NCBI RefSeq assembly: GCF_000427405.1
Contig: NZ_KE386491.1
Location: forward strand, 1,843,001-1,907,000
DNA length: 64,000 bases
Reading direction: 5' to 3'
Origin: Flectobacillus major DSM 103
Lineage (GTDB): Bacteria > Bacteroidota > Bacteroidia > Cytophagales > Spirosomataceae
Shown: piece after piece, positions 43,706 to 53,475 of the stretch
Position numbering within the stretch: position 1 is the first letter of the stretch
Layout: each line of letters starts with the position of its first letter
The notes under the pieces: generated by a model
Told to the model about the DNA's origin: nothing
The model's input: the letters and a program-made list of their open reading frames with translations, nothing else
Database searches by the model: none
Position numbers and translations under genes: made by a program

Positions 43706-43742
43706 AAAAAAGCAATGTACAAAATGTGTATATTGCTTTTTT
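43706..43742 (+). terminator. Rho-independent terminator of hemH
   Basis: An 11-bp stem (AAAAAAGCAAT with ATTGCTTTTTT), with further partial pairing in the loop, continues into a T-rich run (TTTTTTTATTTT). It lies 24 bp after the hemH stop and just before the next gene. Confidence 0.8.
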
Positions 43743-43768
43743 TATTTTCACGCGAATCTTTCATCAAT

Positions 43769-44659
43769 ATGTTGGCATTAATTCTTAGTATTCTTTTTTC
43801 GGTAATTCTACTGGTTAATTTTAGGTTGCATCCTCGTTTTAAGGTCAATACCTTTCAGGCTATTATTTTTAATTATCCTGTATGTATTTTGTCGGGGTTA
43901 TTGTTTCTTCCAAGTAATCAGCATTTTTCATTAGATTTTTCTCAGAACGCTACTTATTATGCTCTTTTGTTGGGAATAGGCTTTGTGCTTACTTTCTTGC
44001 TATCGGGGGTTTCTACCCAACGAATGGGCATGACAGCCACTTCGCTAGCCAATAATATTTCGTTGGTAATTCCAGTACTGTTTAGTTTGATTGTGTTTAA
44101 GATGAGCCAAAATTTTGATTGGCTTAATTATTTGGGCTTGGGCTTGGCCATTTTGGCTGTGGTGCTGAGTACCTTCAAAAAAGAGGAGGGGGTTCGAGAC
44201 GTGAATCGCCTTGATTGGCTACTGCCTTTAGGGGTATTTGTGATGTACGGTATTACCAATACAACCTTTAACTACCTTAATGCCCAATATGTAACGGCAT
44301 CGGGACAAACAATTCCTTTTACCCTAACCATATTGTCGGGGTCGGTTGTATTTGGGTTATTGATTTTTGCTTATCGTTTGGCCAAGGGCTTAGAAGTATT
44401 TTCAATAAAAAGTGTTTGGGCTGCATTTCCATTAGGGATTCCCAACTTTTTGTCATTTTATTATTTACTAAAAGCCCTCGATGCTTTTAACAACAACGGA
44501 GCTTATGTATTGCCTTTGTACAATATTAGCGTAATCTTGATTTCGTCGGTGGTTGGTATGGTCTTTTTCAAAGAGAAGCTTAGTTTGATCAACAAAATAG
44601 GTTTAGGGATTGCGGTATTAGCTATTGTATTAATTTCGCATCAGGGGCTTATCTCCTAA
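43769..44659 (+). CDS. DMT-superfamily (EamA-like) transporter
   Basis: From the ATG at 43769 the product is 296 residues with about ten hydrophobic helices in two similar halves, the EamA layout (MLALILSILFSVILLVNFRL at the start; GMVFFKEKLSLINKIGLGIA at the end of the second half). The longer frame from 43640 would pass through the hemH end and its terminator, so it is rejected. The substrate is unknown; relatives move small metabolites. Confidence 0.85.
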   Translation: MLALILSILFSVILLVNFRLHPRFKVNTFQAIIFNYPVCILSGLLFLPSNQHFSLDFSQNATYYALLLGIGFVLTFLLSGVSTQRMGMTATSLANNISLVIPVLFSLIVFKMSQNFDWLNYLGLGLAILAVVLSTFKKEEGVRDVNRLDWLLPLGVFVMYGITNTTFNYLNAQYVTASGQTIPFTLTILSGSVVFGLLIFAYRLAKGLEVFSIKSVWAAFPLGIPNFLSFYYLLKALDAFNNNGAYVLPLYNISVILISSVVGMVFFKEKLSLINKIGLGIAVLAIVLISHQGLIS

Positions 44660-44666
44660 AATTCTC

Positions 44667-45245
44667 CTAACGCCTACTTATAAACGGATTGTTTTTGATA
44701 TAAAAACGATAGGGTAAATCTGCACCTTGGGTAATACCTATACGAGTGGTAGTAACAATGTCATTTTCGGCTATATTGCTTTGAGGAGGAAGAACACTAA
44801 GATTGCTTTGTTGGATAGTCCAAAAGTTCATGTCTTTGTGGATGCCCATTGCTTGTACTAATTTGGCAGGGCCAGAACAAAGGTTTTTGAGTATGAGGCT
44901 ATTTCGGCGTTCTTGCATAAGTTCGATACCTTGTGTTGGTTCTAAAGCTCGTATCAAAACGGCCTCACCAATGTTTTCTTGATTGCAGGCTATATTGACG
45001 CAATAGTGCATTCCATAAATCTGGTAAACATAAATAGTACCTGCTTGACCAAACATCGGGGCATTTCTAGTACTTTTTTTGCGATAAGCATGACAAGCGG
45101 GGTCGTCTTGCAAATAGGCTTCGGTTTCGACAATAATACCCGATGTTGTGCCTTCTTCCGACGACAACGTGAGTGTCCAGCCAAGTAGCTCTTTTGATAG
45201 CGAAAGGGTATCGAGCTGTAATAGTGTTGAAATATCGGTAATCAT
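44667..45245 (-). CDS. DNA-3-methyladenine glycosylase, AAG/MPG family
   Basis: The 192-residue protein has the AAG-family motifs: GIIVETEAYLQDDPACHA with the catalytic glutamate, RNAPMFGQAGTIYVYQIYGM, YCVNIACN, AVLIRALEP, and LCSGPAKLVQAMGI. It removes alkylated bases in base-excision repair. Length is normal for bacterial members. It ends 8 bp from the convergent transporter stop. Confidence 0.95.
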   Translation of the reverse strand: MITDISTLLQLDTLSLSKELLGWTLTLSSEEGTTSGIIVETEAYLQDDPACHAYRKKSTRNAPMFGQAGTIYVYQIYGMHYCVNIACNQENIGEAVLIRALEPTQGIELMQERRNSLILKNLCSGPAKLVQAMGIHKDMNFWTIQQSNLSVLPPQSNIAENDIVTTTRIGITQGADLPYRFYIKNNPFISRR

Positions 45246-45269
45246 ATTCTAAAAATGTGTTTTATAGTC

Positions 45270-45304
45270 AAAGAGGCAATAGGATAGAAACCTATTGCCT
45301 CTTT
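45270..45304 (-). terminator. Hairpin between yicC-like and AAG genes
   Basis: A perfect 14-bp stem (AAAGAGGCAATAGG with CCTATTGCCTCTTT, 7-nt loop) lies 25 bp upstream of the AAG start and 131 bp after the YicC stop. The downstream T tract is short, so termination strength is uncertain. Confidence 0.6.
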
Positions 45305-45434
45305 GGCTAAGTAAGGGTTTTTGTCTAATTATTAAAACATATCATAACCTAAACTCTGAAATATGTTGTTAAGTTACTGATTTCTTAAAAAATGATAAAA
45401 ACACTTACCGACTTAGTACGTTGCCTAACAACTT

Positions 45435-46310
45435 TTATAAAACATTAGATGTTTGTTCTTTGATTTTTTCAAGTTCATCTTTCATATTCACTACCAAACG
45501 CTGAATCGCTACATCATTGGCTTTTGAGCCGATAGTATTAATTTCTCGTCCGATTTCTTGAGAAAGAAAATTGAGTTTTTTGCCACTGCCTTCTATTACA
45601 ATATCCTGAAAATAGTTGAGGTGAGTTCTTAAACGAACTTTTTCTTCAGAAATATCATATTTCTCAACATAATATACCAACTCCTGTTCAAAGCGATTTT
45701 TATCAAATTCATCGTCTTGGAGTAAGTCGGTAATAGATTTGCGGAGGCGGTCACGTACCGAAGGAATACGGTTTTTGTCTAATACCTCTACTTCAGAAAG
45801 CAGTTGTCCGATATTCTGAGCGTATTCGATAAATTTATTTTGTACGATTTTACCTTCACGCAGCCTAAAGTTATTACATTCTTGAATAGCCTTGTTGACA
45901 GCACCCAAAACAGCTTTCCATTCGTTTTCGCTTTGGTCTTCCGAAACGGCATCGGTATTAAAGGCGTTGGGCATGGTAAGTGCTACTTTTAATAACTCGG
46001 AGGGTTCGATATGGCCAAATAGTTCGGCTGTTTCAGATAAGTCTCGCATGTAGGCTTGAACAAGTGGCCTATTTACAGACGTTCCTGTGGCGGTATCGGT
46101 ATATTGTAACTGGATATTGAGTTCTATTTTACCTCGTTCTAAATTTTGAGTCAGTAAATTTCTAATTTCAATTTCTCGGGAGGAAAGACTTTTAGGAATT
46201 CTACAATATATATCAGTAAATTTAGAGTTTAGACTTTTTACTTCTGCTGTTACAGTTACATTATTTGCTTCTACTACGGCTTTTCCGAAGCCAGTCATGG
46301 ATTTAAGCAT
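45435..46310 (-). CDS. YicC-family endoribonuclease
   Basis: The protein begins with the family signature MLKSMTGFGKAVVEANNVTV and VEVKSLN-like AEVKSLNSKF, and ends with the DUF1732 segment FLSQEIGREINTIGSKANDV. The start at 46310 is set by this signature; an in-frame upstream start at 46475 would add 55 unrelated residues and overlap the DUF1080 gene. Relatives are ribonucleases involved in RNA decay. Length (291 residues) is normal. Confidence 0.93.
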   Translation of the reverse strand: MLKSMTGFGKAVVEANNVTVTAEVKSLNSKFTDIYCRIPKSLSSREIEIRNLLTQNLERGKIELNIQLQYTDTATGTSVNRPLVQAYMRDLSETAELFGHIEPSELLKVALTMPNAFNTDAVSEDQSENEWKAVLGAVNKAIQECNNFRLREGKIVQNKFIEYAQNIGQLLSEVEVLDKNRIPSVRDRLRKSITDLLQDDEFDKNRFEQELVYYVEKYDISEEKVRLRTHLNYFQDIVIEGSGKKLNFLSQEIGREINTIGSKANDVAIQRLVVNMKDELEKIKEQTSNVL

Positions 46311-46419
46311 AGTTAATCTTGTTTTCGTGTAAGTGCAATTTGCAGGTAAAAATTGACTTGTCCAAATAAAAATGCAGTAGCTCCGCTGATATTGAACCAA
46401 AGGGACTACTGCATCTAGG

Positions 46420-46439
46420 CTATTAGCAAGAGCTAATAG
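46420..46439 (-). terminator. Hairpin directly after the DUF1080 gene
   Basis: A perfect 8-bp stem (CTATTAGC, loop AAGA, GCTAATAG) lies 2 bp past the stop at 46442. A second longer-range pairing, ATGCAGTAG (46372-46380) with CTACTGCAT (46406-46414), follows. Neither has a good T tract. Confidence 0.45.
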
Positions 46440-46441
46440 GA

Positions 46442-47155
46442 CTATAATGTTTTGATTTTGATATTGCGATACCACACCAAATTGCCGTGGTCTTGCAAAA
46501 CGATATGTCCTTTCAAGAACTTTCCAAAATCGGGCATATTTTTGAATTTACTATTGGCAATCAAGTCTTTCCAGTTTTGGTTGTCCATTCTGGTTTCTAC
46601 TACTTTTACGCCATTCAAGTGAATTTCTAAAGCTCCACGATTACTAATAATTTTTACGGCATTCCATTGGCCAACAGGTTTTACGGGTTCTTCTGTTGAT
46701 TTAATTAAATCGTATAAATTGCCAGCACGGTGTTTTTCGATTTTGCCATCAGGGTGTCCGTCGTTGTCCAATACTTGGATTTCGGGGCCAGTAAACCATC
46801 CGTAGCCATATTTAGGGTCTTCGATACTATTGATATAGATACCGCTATTGCCATTCGGTGATATTTTCCATTCTAGGTTTAGTTCAAAGTTTTCAAACTC
46901 TTCGTTGGTTACTAAATCGCCGCTACCTTCTTTTCCTTTCGATGGGTCATAAGTCAAAGCTCCGTCTGCTACAGTCCAGTTGGCTAGTACTTCTTGTTTT
47001 TTCCAAGTGTGCCATCCATTAGTAGTTTTACCATCAAATAGCAAACGCCATCCTTGTTTGACTTCTTTTTTGGTTAATGTATTAGGCGTTTCTTTGGCTT
47101 CTGTAACAAAGCTAGCTGAGAAAAGCAGGCAAGATAAGATGATTGTTTTTTTCAT
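46442..47155 (-). CDS. Exported DUF1080 (3-keto-disaccharide hydrolase-like) protein
   Basis: The 237-residue protein has a signal peptide (MKKTIILSCLLFSASFVTEA) and the DUF1080 lectin-like jelly-roll: WRLLFDGKTTNGWHTWKK, ENFELNLEWKISPNGNSGIY, PEIQVLDNDGHPD and IVLQDHGNLVWYRNIKIK. Family members hydrolyse or bind 3-keto-glycosides. It is a single-gene unit here. Confidence 0.9.
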   Translation of the reverse strand: MKKTIILSCLLFSASFVTEAKETPNTLTKKEVKQGWRLLFDGKTTNGWHTWKKQEVLANWTVADGALTYDPSKGKEGSGDLVTNEEFENFELNLEWKISPNGNSGIYINSIEDPKYGYGWFTGPEIQVLDNDGHPDGKIEKHRAGNLYDLIKSTEEPVKPVGQWNAVKIISNRGALEIHLNGVKVVETRMDNQNWKDLIANSKFKNMPDFGKFLKGHIVLQDHGNLVWYRNIKIKTL

Positions 47156-47281
47156 GTCTTAATAATTAAAGGGATCAATAGAAATTGGGATAATTTCGTT
47201 ATTCATCAGCAAATATATACATTCTATTTTGATACTGTTGACCTGTTGAGTATTGAAATCGGTATTTTGAGGTAATAAAAA

Positions 47282-47314
47282 AAGCCAGAAGGGGGTTTTA
47301 CTTCCTTCTGGCTT
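47282..47314 (-). terminator. Rho-independent terminator of the yfhO-like gene
   Basis: An 11-bp stem (AAGCCAGAAGG with CCTTCTGGCTT, 11-nt loop) is followed on the minus strand by a run of seven T. It lies 19 bp past the stop at 47334. Confidence 0.85.
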
Positions 47315-47333
47315 GTATTTTGTGGCAATAAAG

Positions 47334-49781
47334 CTAGGCTTTCTTTTTCTTGATTTCAAAGAATACGGCTACGCCAATAAGGCCGATTAGCAAAAATGAA
47401 GCTACCAAGTCGATTTTTTGTCCTTTGGCAATTACTTCTGGCTCAAACTTAAACTCTATAGTATGCTTTCCTGCTGGTACAACAATGGCTCTAAGGACGT
47501 AGTCGGCACGTAAATGAGGTTTGTATTGTCCGTCGATATAGGCTTTCCAGTCTTTGTTGCCATTATAAAAGATTTCCGAAAATACCGCTAGTTGTTCTGA
47601 CTGGGTTTCGGAAGTATAGGTCAAGTGATTGGGTTTGTATTCTTTTAAGGCAATTTTGTTGTTGATAGAGTCTGCTTTGATAGCCAAGTTGCCTATTTCG
47701 GCTTGGAAACGTTTGTCAACAAAAGCTGTTTGTTTAGGGTTAAATTTATCAAGTGCTTTTAGTTCTTGGTTGGCATTGTCTACGATTTTATATTCTTTAA
47801 CAAACCAGGCATTGCCACAAGCATCTGGATTGGTTTGTACCATTGGTGTTCCCTGAGCTCCGCCTGGTACAATCACATATTTTACATTCAGCATATTGAG
47901 TACCTGAACATTCAATGGGTTTTTAGATAATTGGGCTTCTACAAGTTCTTGATAGCGACGCAATTTAGCTCCATGATACCCCCCAAGTGATTGGTGATAA
48001 TACGACATTTTGGCATCGCTCATAAAGTTGGTTGTAAGGTCAATTACTTTGTAGGTCGATTTGTCTTGAAGAATTTGCTGGTCGATTGGTGAAGGTGCTA
48101 CACTTTCGGCTGCTGCATCTTTGTCCATAAACGAGTCGTTATTGAAATAGCGTTTATCAACAGCGAATAAGTCGGTAAGTACCAGTAGAATCAAAATAGG
48201 ATAGAGGATATTCTCGCCTATTTTTTTGGTAGTAAATGCCCACAAAGCAATAGCAGCCGCAGTAATAAACCCAAAGGTACGTAGGGCATCGCTTCGCAAA
48301 AGTGACGCTCGGTCTTTTACAATAGCATTGAGTAGCTGTGCATCGAAGTCTTTGTTGCCGCTCAACTGAAAGCTAGCATCGTTGGGCGAACGGAAATTGA
48401 AGAATAAGTCAGGTAACAATGCCAGTATCAAAGAGAATCCTGCCGTAAGCCCAAAGCTTATCAATAAAGCGTTTTTGATTTCTTCAAAACTTAATTTCTT
48501 TTCTACAATTTGCTTAATGCCTAGTACCGCTAGCGTAACCAATGATAATTGTACCAAACATAGAATCATGGTAACGGCTCTGAATTTGTTGAACATAGGG
48601 AAATAGTCAAACATCAAGTCGTTGAAAAAGAAATTTTTTCCCCATGATAATACGATGTATAAAACCGTTGTTGAAACAAGCCACCATTTGAGCGAACCAC
48701 GTACCAAGAAACATCCCATCAAAAATAAGAAACATATTACTGCTCCTGAATAAGCTGGACCACCTACAAAGCTTTGGTCGCCCCAATAAGCAATGCTTCT
48801 TTCAGAAAAACCAATAGCCACTTCTTCGGGTTGTCCGGCATCGATAAGCGTTTTGTAGGTTTCAGATTTTTTGCCTCCCAACGACCCCCCTGAAGCCCCA
48901 CCTCTGAAGTTAGGAATCAACAGAGTGCCTGTTTCGACAATGCCATAGCTCCAGTCAAAAGCATAATTGCGGTCGAGGCCACCATTCGACTGTGTGTTGG
49001 TTGTAAGTTCTGATTTTCCACGGATACTTTCTTTTGAATATTCGGCGTTGCTCAACAGACGCATGGAGTGGTTGGCTGCTCCTAAGCCTAACGCACCAGC
49101 CAATACTGCCAACGACACTACAAGTTGCTTGGCTTTGCCAGCCTTGATTTGTTGAATAGATTCGAAAAGAATAAACAAGCCCCACGACATAAATAGGTAA
49201 TAGGTGATTTGGACGTGGTTGGCATATAGCTCCAAGCCCATGAATAAGGCTGTGAGTGCCGCACCAAGCAAATACCGTCCTCGCAAAACAAGAAGTGTAC
49301 CCGCCATAATCAGCGGAGCAAAAGCCAGTGCCAATACCTTGGAGTTGTGCCCTGCTGGAATAATAACCATGTTGAATGTGGCAAAAGCGTAGCCAATAGC
49401 TCCCAATACCGACAGCCAATTGTTTAGCCCCAATACAAGCAAGAAAATATACATTCCTAGCATTTGGAGGAATATCATATTTAATGGGCTTGGTAGTATA
49501 TTATTGGCATATTGCCCTATACGAGTAGTAATACTGTTGGGATACGAAGCTGAAATCAAATAGGTAGGCATACCTGCAAACATCGAGTTGGTCCACCAAG
49601 TTTGTTCGCCTGTTTCTTTCTTAAACTCAACCGACTCATGAGCGGCCGCTTGGGCCATCTGAATATCGTGTTGCTGAATAATTTTCCCTTTGAGGGCAGG
49701 TGCTGCGTAAATTCCTGCTAATACTGCAAATAATACGATTGCAATAAAATGAGGAAGGAACTTCTTAAATGAAAATTGCAT
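47334..49781 (-). CDS. YfhO-family multi-span membrane protein
   Basis: From the ATG at 49781 (MQFSFKKFLPHFIAIV) the product is 815 residues with about 12 or more membrane helices in the N-terminal two thirds. A soluble C-terminal domain follows (AYIDGQYKPHLRADYVLRAI, VVPAGKHTIEFKFEPEVIAK) and then a last helix and Lys-rich tail (EIKKKKA). The ending is the YfhO signature. YfhO proteins are GT-C-like and linked to glycosylation of envelope polymers in Gram-positives. The start at 49844 is unlikely because its extra residues precede the first helix without purpose. Confidence 0.85.
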   Translation of the reverse strand: MQFSFKKFLPHFIAIVLFAVLAGIYAAPALKGKIIQQHDIQMAQAAAHESVEFKKETGEQTWWTNSMFAGMPTYLISASYPNSITTRIGQYANNILPSPLNMIFLQMLGMYIFLLVLGLNNWLSVLGAIGYAFATFNMVIIPAGHNSKVLALAFAPLIMAGTLLVLRGRYLLGAALTALFMGLELYANHVQITYYLFMSWGLFILFESIQQIKAGKAKQLVVSLAVLAGALGLGAANHSMRLLSNAEYSKESIRGKSELTTNTQSNGGLDRNYAFDWSYGIVETGTLLIPNFRGGASGGSLGGKKSETYKTLIDAGQPEEVAIGFSERSIAYWGDQSFVGGPAYSGAVICFLFLMGCFLVRGSLKWWLVSTTVLYIVLSWGKNFFFNDLMFDYFPMFNKFRAVTMILCLVQLSLVTLAVLGIKQIVEKKLSFEEIKNALLISFGLTAGFSLILALLPDLFFNFRSPNDASFQLSGNKDFDAQLLNAIVKDRASLLRSDALRTFGFITAAAIALWAFTTKKIGENILYPILILLVLTDLFAVDKRYFNNDSFMDKDAAAESVAPSPIDQQILQDKSTYKVIDLTTNFMSDAKMSYYHQSLGGYHGAKLRRYQELVEAQLSKNPLNVQVLNMLNVKYVIVPGGAQGTPMVQTNPDACGNAWFVKEYKIVDNANQELKALDKFNPKQTAFVDKRFQAEIGNLAIKADSINNKIALKEYKPNHLTYTSETQSEQLAVFSEIFYNGNKDWKAYIDGQYKPHLRADYVLRAIVVPAGKHTIEFKFEPEVIAKGQKIDLVASFLLIGLIGVAVFFEIKKKKA

Positions 49782-49899
49782 GTTCTTGTGAAGTAAGATT
49801 TTTCTTTTGTTTAATACGTTTTGGGGTTGGCCAATAGCCGTCACCTCATTGCCAAAGCCACCAATTGTGTGTTTAGTTCTGTTTTAGCATACAATGAAG

Positions 49900-49907
49900 C
49901 AAAGATA
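49900..49907 (-). promoter_or_regulatory. Candidate -7 element for the yfhO-like gene
   Basis: On the minus strand this reads TATCTTTG, a match to the Bacteroidota -7 consensus TAnnTTTG, with TTG (49925-49927) 17 bp upstream as a possible -33 element. The leader to the ATG at 49781 would be about 110 nt. Such motifs occur by chance in AT-rich DNA. Confidence 0.35.
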
Positions 49908-50078
49908 AAAGGATTCCTGCATTCGCAAGTGTAATGCCTCCAACTTTAGGGACAAAATATACAAAACAGACCTGCTTATTTCGTTTATAACTTATAAAGT
50001 ATTGGATTATTATTAGAAAAACGGGGTATTTATTCCCTTTTTTCATTTTTTTAAGTAAAAAATCAAACCTTTTCTCTG

Positions 50079-50086
50079 TAAATTTG
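50079..50086 (+). promoter_or_regulatory. Candidate -7 element for the LolA-like gene
   Basis: TAAATTTG matches the TAnnTTTG consensus and would place the transcript start about 29 nt before the ATG at 50122. No convincing -33 TTTG is seen at the expected distance. Confidence 0.3.
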
Positions 50087-50121
50087 TCCATAAGTTATAA
50101 ATACACTCATACCCACTCAGA

Positions 50122-50754
50122 ATGAAAAAGTTCATTTCAATTGTTACAATCGCATTGGCTGTTAACCTTACAAATGCCCATGCTCAGGATTCAAAAGCTG
50201 GTGCCATTATAGATGCAATGCAAAAGAAATATAAGGCTATGAAGTCTTTTAGTGCTTCGTTTTCTTATGGTGTTGATGGAACAAAACAAGTACTCAAAGG
50301 TGATATTACCGTAAAAGGTCAGAAATATCGCTTAAAATTAGCTGGTCAAGAGCTTTTCAATAACGGCAAAGAGGTGGCTACATATATCAAAGAAACGAAT
50401 GAAGTAAACATTTCAGACTACGAACCGTCAGACAATGATTTGAATCCAGCTAAAGTATACACTTTCGACAAAAAAGGATACCGTTATGTTTTTGTTGAAG
50501 AAGTAAAAGAAGGTGCTGATACTTATGAAGTACTAGAGCTTTCGCCAGAAAAGAAAGGCACACAGGTTGCTAAAGTAAAAATTAAATTGAATAAGAAAGA
50601 TAAATCTGTAAAAAGCTGGACTATTACCGATAAAAGTGGCAAACGCCAAACTTTCAAAGTGAATACATTTACACCAAACTTGAATGTTGATGATAAATTC
50701 TTTGCTTTCGATAAATCAAAATATCCAGGTGTTGAAGTAAATGATTTAAGATAA
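50122..50754 (+). CDS. LolA-like outer-membrane lipoprotein carrier protein
   Basis: The 210-residue protein has a signal peptide (MKKFISIVTIALAVNLTNAH, AQ) and a LolA-type fold pattern: KKYKAMKSFSASFSY, KGDITVKGQKYRLKLAGQEL, TYIKETNEVNISDYEP and the late KVNTFTPNLNVDDKFFAF. It would carry lipoproteins through the periplasm to the outer membrane. It is divergent from the yfhO-like gene and convergent with the symporter gene. Confidence 0.85.
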   Translation: MKKFISIVTIALAVNLTNAHAQDSKAGAIIDAMQKKYKAMKSFSASFSYGVDGTKQVLKGDITVKGQKYRLKLAGQELFNNGKEVATYIKETNEVNISDYEPSDNDLNPAKVYTFDKKGYRYVFVEEVKEGADTYEVLELSPEKKGTQVAKVKIKLNKKDKSVKSWTITDKSGKRQTFKVNTFTPNLNVDDKFFAFDKSKYPGVEVNDLR

Positions 50755-50768
50755 AAATTGATTTTTAC

Positions 50769-50817
50769 TATAGATACAAAAAGAGCGGGTCTGAAGCCCG
50801 CTCTTTTTGTATCTATA
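50769..50817. terminator. Long bidirectional terminator between the LolA-like gene and the symporter gene
   Basis: A 21-bp perfect stem (50769-50789 with 50797-50817, 7-nt loop) contains AAAAAGAGCGGG and CCCGCTCTTTTT, giving A- and T-tracts inside the arms on both strands. It serves both converging genes, which end at 50754 and 50825. Confidence 0.9.
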
Positions 50818-50824
50818 GCTGTTT

Positions 50825-52267
50825 CTATTTTTTACGAAGAAGAATAAGACCAACAATCGTAATTGCTCCATTGAGTAAAAGTTTTTCAAAACCAAACTGG
50901 TAGCCATTGAGCCACTCTTTTGAATTACTGTCTACAATAAAAGTTAGAATAGGAGATATAACACATACCAAAGGCACGAGCTTATCATTTACAGGAACTT
51001 TGCTGAAAAGACCAAAAGCAAATAAGCCCAGCAACGGGCCATAGGTATACCCAGCAATATTAAATACTGCTGCTACAATAGATTGCTCGCTATAGGCATT
51101 GAAAATAAGAATAACTACGAAAAAAGTAGCCGAAAAACCTAAGTGTACGTAATGCTTGATTTTGCTACGTTCTTCCTCTTTGAATTTTTCGATGTGCATA
51201 AAGTCGATACAAAAAGCTGTTGTTAGTGCTGTTAGTGCCGAGTCGGAGCTTGCGTAAGTGGCAGCCGTAATACCTAACAAAAATGTGATAGCGGCAACAG
51301 TACCAAAATGCCCACCCAATGCCAACATAGGATACAGTTGGTCGGTTTTGGCAGGAATAGCAAACCCTATCTTGTCGGCATAAATATAAAGCAACGCACC
51401 AAGGGCAATAAACATCAAGGTAACTACGGCAAACGTACAGCAAAACCAAAACATATTTTTTTGAGCTTCGCCAATATTCTTGCAGGTCAAGTTTTTCTGC
51501 ATTAAATCTTGATCGAGCCCCGTCATCACTATTGCAATAAACGCCCCCGAAATAAAGTCTTTAATAAAATGATGTTTATAAGAAATATCATCGAAGAAGA
51601 ACATCTGTGAATACTTACTTTCCTGAATGGTAGAAATCATTTCGCCAAAAGAAAGATTAAGCTTGTTGTTGATCAAGATAATCGTTAGTGCCAATGCTGT
51701 TAATAAGAAAAACGTTTGTAGGGTATCGGTTACGATAATGGTTTTGACACCGCCTTTGTATGTATATACCCATATAAGAGCAATCGTTACCAAGGCCGAA
51801 ACGGCAAAGGGAATATGCCACGAGTCGAATATAGCCAATTGTAATACTTGTACTGCCAAGAACAACCTAGCTGCTGAGCCAAGGGTACGGGCTAGCAAGA
51901 AAAAAGCAGAGCCTGTTTTGTAAGACCAAAATCCAAATCGTTTTTCGAGATAAGTATAAATCGAGATAAGGTTTAGGCGATAGTAAAGGGGCAATAATAC
52001 CGTAGCAATAACAAAATACCCAACCAAGTTGCCTAATATAATTTGATAATAAGAAAGAGATACCTTTCCTACATCTCCTGGTACCGAAATGAACGTTACC
52101 CCCGAAATGGATGTTCCAATCATACCGAATGCTACCAACCACCAAGGCGATTGTTTATTGGCTGTAAAAAAAGTATTAGTATCTGCACCCTTCGAGGTGA
52201 AGTGTGCTACAATAATCAGCATAAGAAAATAAACAGCGAGAATTCCAAAAGCTAAACCTGTGGTCAT
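50825..52267 (-). CDS. Sodium:solute symporter (SSS family)
   Basis: The 480-residue protein has about 13 membrane helices and SSS features: GMIGTSISGVTFISVPG in the first helices, TYLEKRFGFWSYKTGSAFFL, VLQTFFLL-like DTLQTFFLLTALALT, and TAATYASSDSALTALTT with the sodium-site serines. It takes up a solute with Na+. The substrate is unknown. Confidence 0.9.
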   Translation of the reverse strand: MTTGLAFGILAVYFLMLIIVAHFTSKGADTNTFFTANKQSPWWLVAFGMIGTSISGVTFISVPGDVGKVSLSYYQIILGNLVGYFVIATVLLPLYYRLNLISIYTYLEKRFGFWSYKTGSAFFLLARTLGSAARLFLAVQVLQLAIFDSWHIPFAVSALVTIALIWVYTYKGGVKTIIVTDTLQTFFLLTALALTIILINNKLNLSFGEMISTIQESKYSQMFFFDDISYKHHFIKDFISGAFIAIVMTGLDQDLMQKNLTCKNIGEAQKNMFWFCCTFAVVTLMFIALGALLYIYADKIGFAIPAKTDQLYPMLALGGHFGTVAAITFLLGITAATYASSDSALTALTTAFCIDFMHIEKFKEEERSKIKHYVHLGFSATFFVVILIFNAYSEQSIVAAVFNIAGYTYGPLLGLFAFGLFSKVPVNDKLVPLVCVISPILTFIVDSNSKEWLNGYQFGFEKLLLNGAITIVGLILLRKK

Positions 52268-52469
52268 ATTATTTTGTGGGTTGTTGATAATTGGGTATAT
52301 ACAGTTTTTAAGAAATGATTAAATAAAGTTTGAAAAGGTATTGTCATGAAAATGAACACCAAAATTGATATTTTTTGTTAAATTTGCTAATAGACAATCA
52401 TATATATTTATCGTCTTTTTGGTAAAGTATTAAAATCCAAATCATTAAAATTTAATAAATTTTTAGCAA

Positions 52470-52751
52470 ATGCGACCATTTGAACAGTTTGAAGAAGAAG
52501 TAGATGTACTGGAAGAAGTAAAAGACATCGACCAATACGACCTTGTAGTCTTCAATGATGACATTAATACATTTGATTTTGTAATAGAAACGCTAATCGA
52601 TGTTTGTGGTCATACACCCGAACAAGCCGAGCAATGTACCCTCCTAATTCACTATAAAGGAAAATGTGCTGTTAAAAAAGGCTCGTTCGACGAACTAGCC
52701 CCTATGCGTAATGATATTTGTCGTCGAGGTATCTCAGCGGAGGTAATGTAA
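52470..52751 (+). CDS. clpS: ATP-dependent Clp protease adaptor ClpS
   Basis: The 93-residue protein has the ClpS fold signature: DLVVFNDDINTFDFVIETLI, then the ClpA-contact helix HTPEQAEQCTLLIHYKGKCA and the final RGISAEVM. The Asp pair in NDDINT belongs to the N-end-rule pocket. It delivers N-degron substrates to ClpAP/ClpC. It is 33 bp ahead of recR and likely co-transcribed. Confidence 0.93.
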   Translation: MRPFEQFEEEVDVLEEVKDIDQYDLVVFNDDINTFDFVIETLIDVCGHTPEQAEQCTLLIHYKGKCAVKKGSFDELAPMRNDICRRGISAEVM

Positions 52752-52784
52752 TTTAGTACGAGATACCCCAAGTATCTCATAATC

Positions 52785-53414
52785 GTGATTAATACATTGA
52801 ATTATCCATCAAAGCTTATTGAAAATGCCATTGAGGAGATAGCCAAGTTGCCAGGAATTGGCAAAAAGTCTGCCCTGCGAATGGCCTTGCATTTACTCAA
52901 AAGAGACGAAAAACATACGCTTCAATTGGCTGAGGCTATTGTGGCAATGCGAACCCAAATTCGGTATTGCCAACAATGTCATAATATCTCGGATAGCGAC
53001 TTATGTGCAATTTGTACTAATACCAAGCGTGAAAAGTCGCTGTTATGTATTGTTGAAGATACTCGCGACGTTTTAGCTATCGAAAATACTTCGCAATATC
53101 GGGGTTTATATCATGTACTAGGAGGTATTATTTCGCCATTAGAAGGGATTGGCCCTGCTGATTTAAAAATCGAATCGCTTATTCAACGAATTACGCTTGC
53201 TCAAAATACCGACGAGGCTATCCGTGAAGTAATCCTTGGCCTTAGCCCAACAATGGAAGGCGACACTACTGCTTTTTATTTAACTAAACGTTTAAAACCT
53301 TTTGGAGTCAAAATAACAACAATCGCCCGAGGTATTCCTATTGGAGGCGATCTGGAGTATGCCGACGAAATTACGCTAGGGCGAAGTATCGTTAGCCGTA
53401 TTGCTTACGAATAA
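52785..53414 (+). CDS. recR: Recombination protein RecR
   Basis: The 209-residue protein has the helix-hairpin-helix ([20 protein letters not shown]), the four-Cys zinc finger ([16 protein letters not shown]) and a Toprim domain ([31 protein letters not shown]). RecR acts with RecF/RecO to load RecA at gaps. I use the GTG at 52785; TTG at 52797 is an alternative. Confidence 0.96.
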   Translation: MINTLNYPSKLIENAIEEIAKLPGIGKKSALRMALHLLKRDEKHTLQLAEAIVAMRTQIRYCQQCHNISDSDLCAICTNTKREKSLLCIVEDTRDVLAIENTSQYRGLYHVLGGIISPLEGIGPADLKIESLIQRITLAQNTDEAIREVILGLSPTMEGDTTAFYLTKRLKPFGVKITTIARGIPIGGDLEYADEITLGRSIVSRIAYE

Positions 53415-53475
53415 AATCTGTTGCATTTTTCAGTATTCTTATCTTATACAAAACTTAATTAATCATTCTAAACAC

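Noticed and set aside
47159-47359. A 66-codon minus-strand ORF overlapping the end of the yfhO-like gene.
   Set aside because: It runs through the strong terminator at 47282-47314 and has no family features.
49873-50091. A 72-codon minus-strand ORF in the divergent region before the LolA-like gene.
   Set aside because: It covers the probable promoter region and its sequence looks random and AT-driven.
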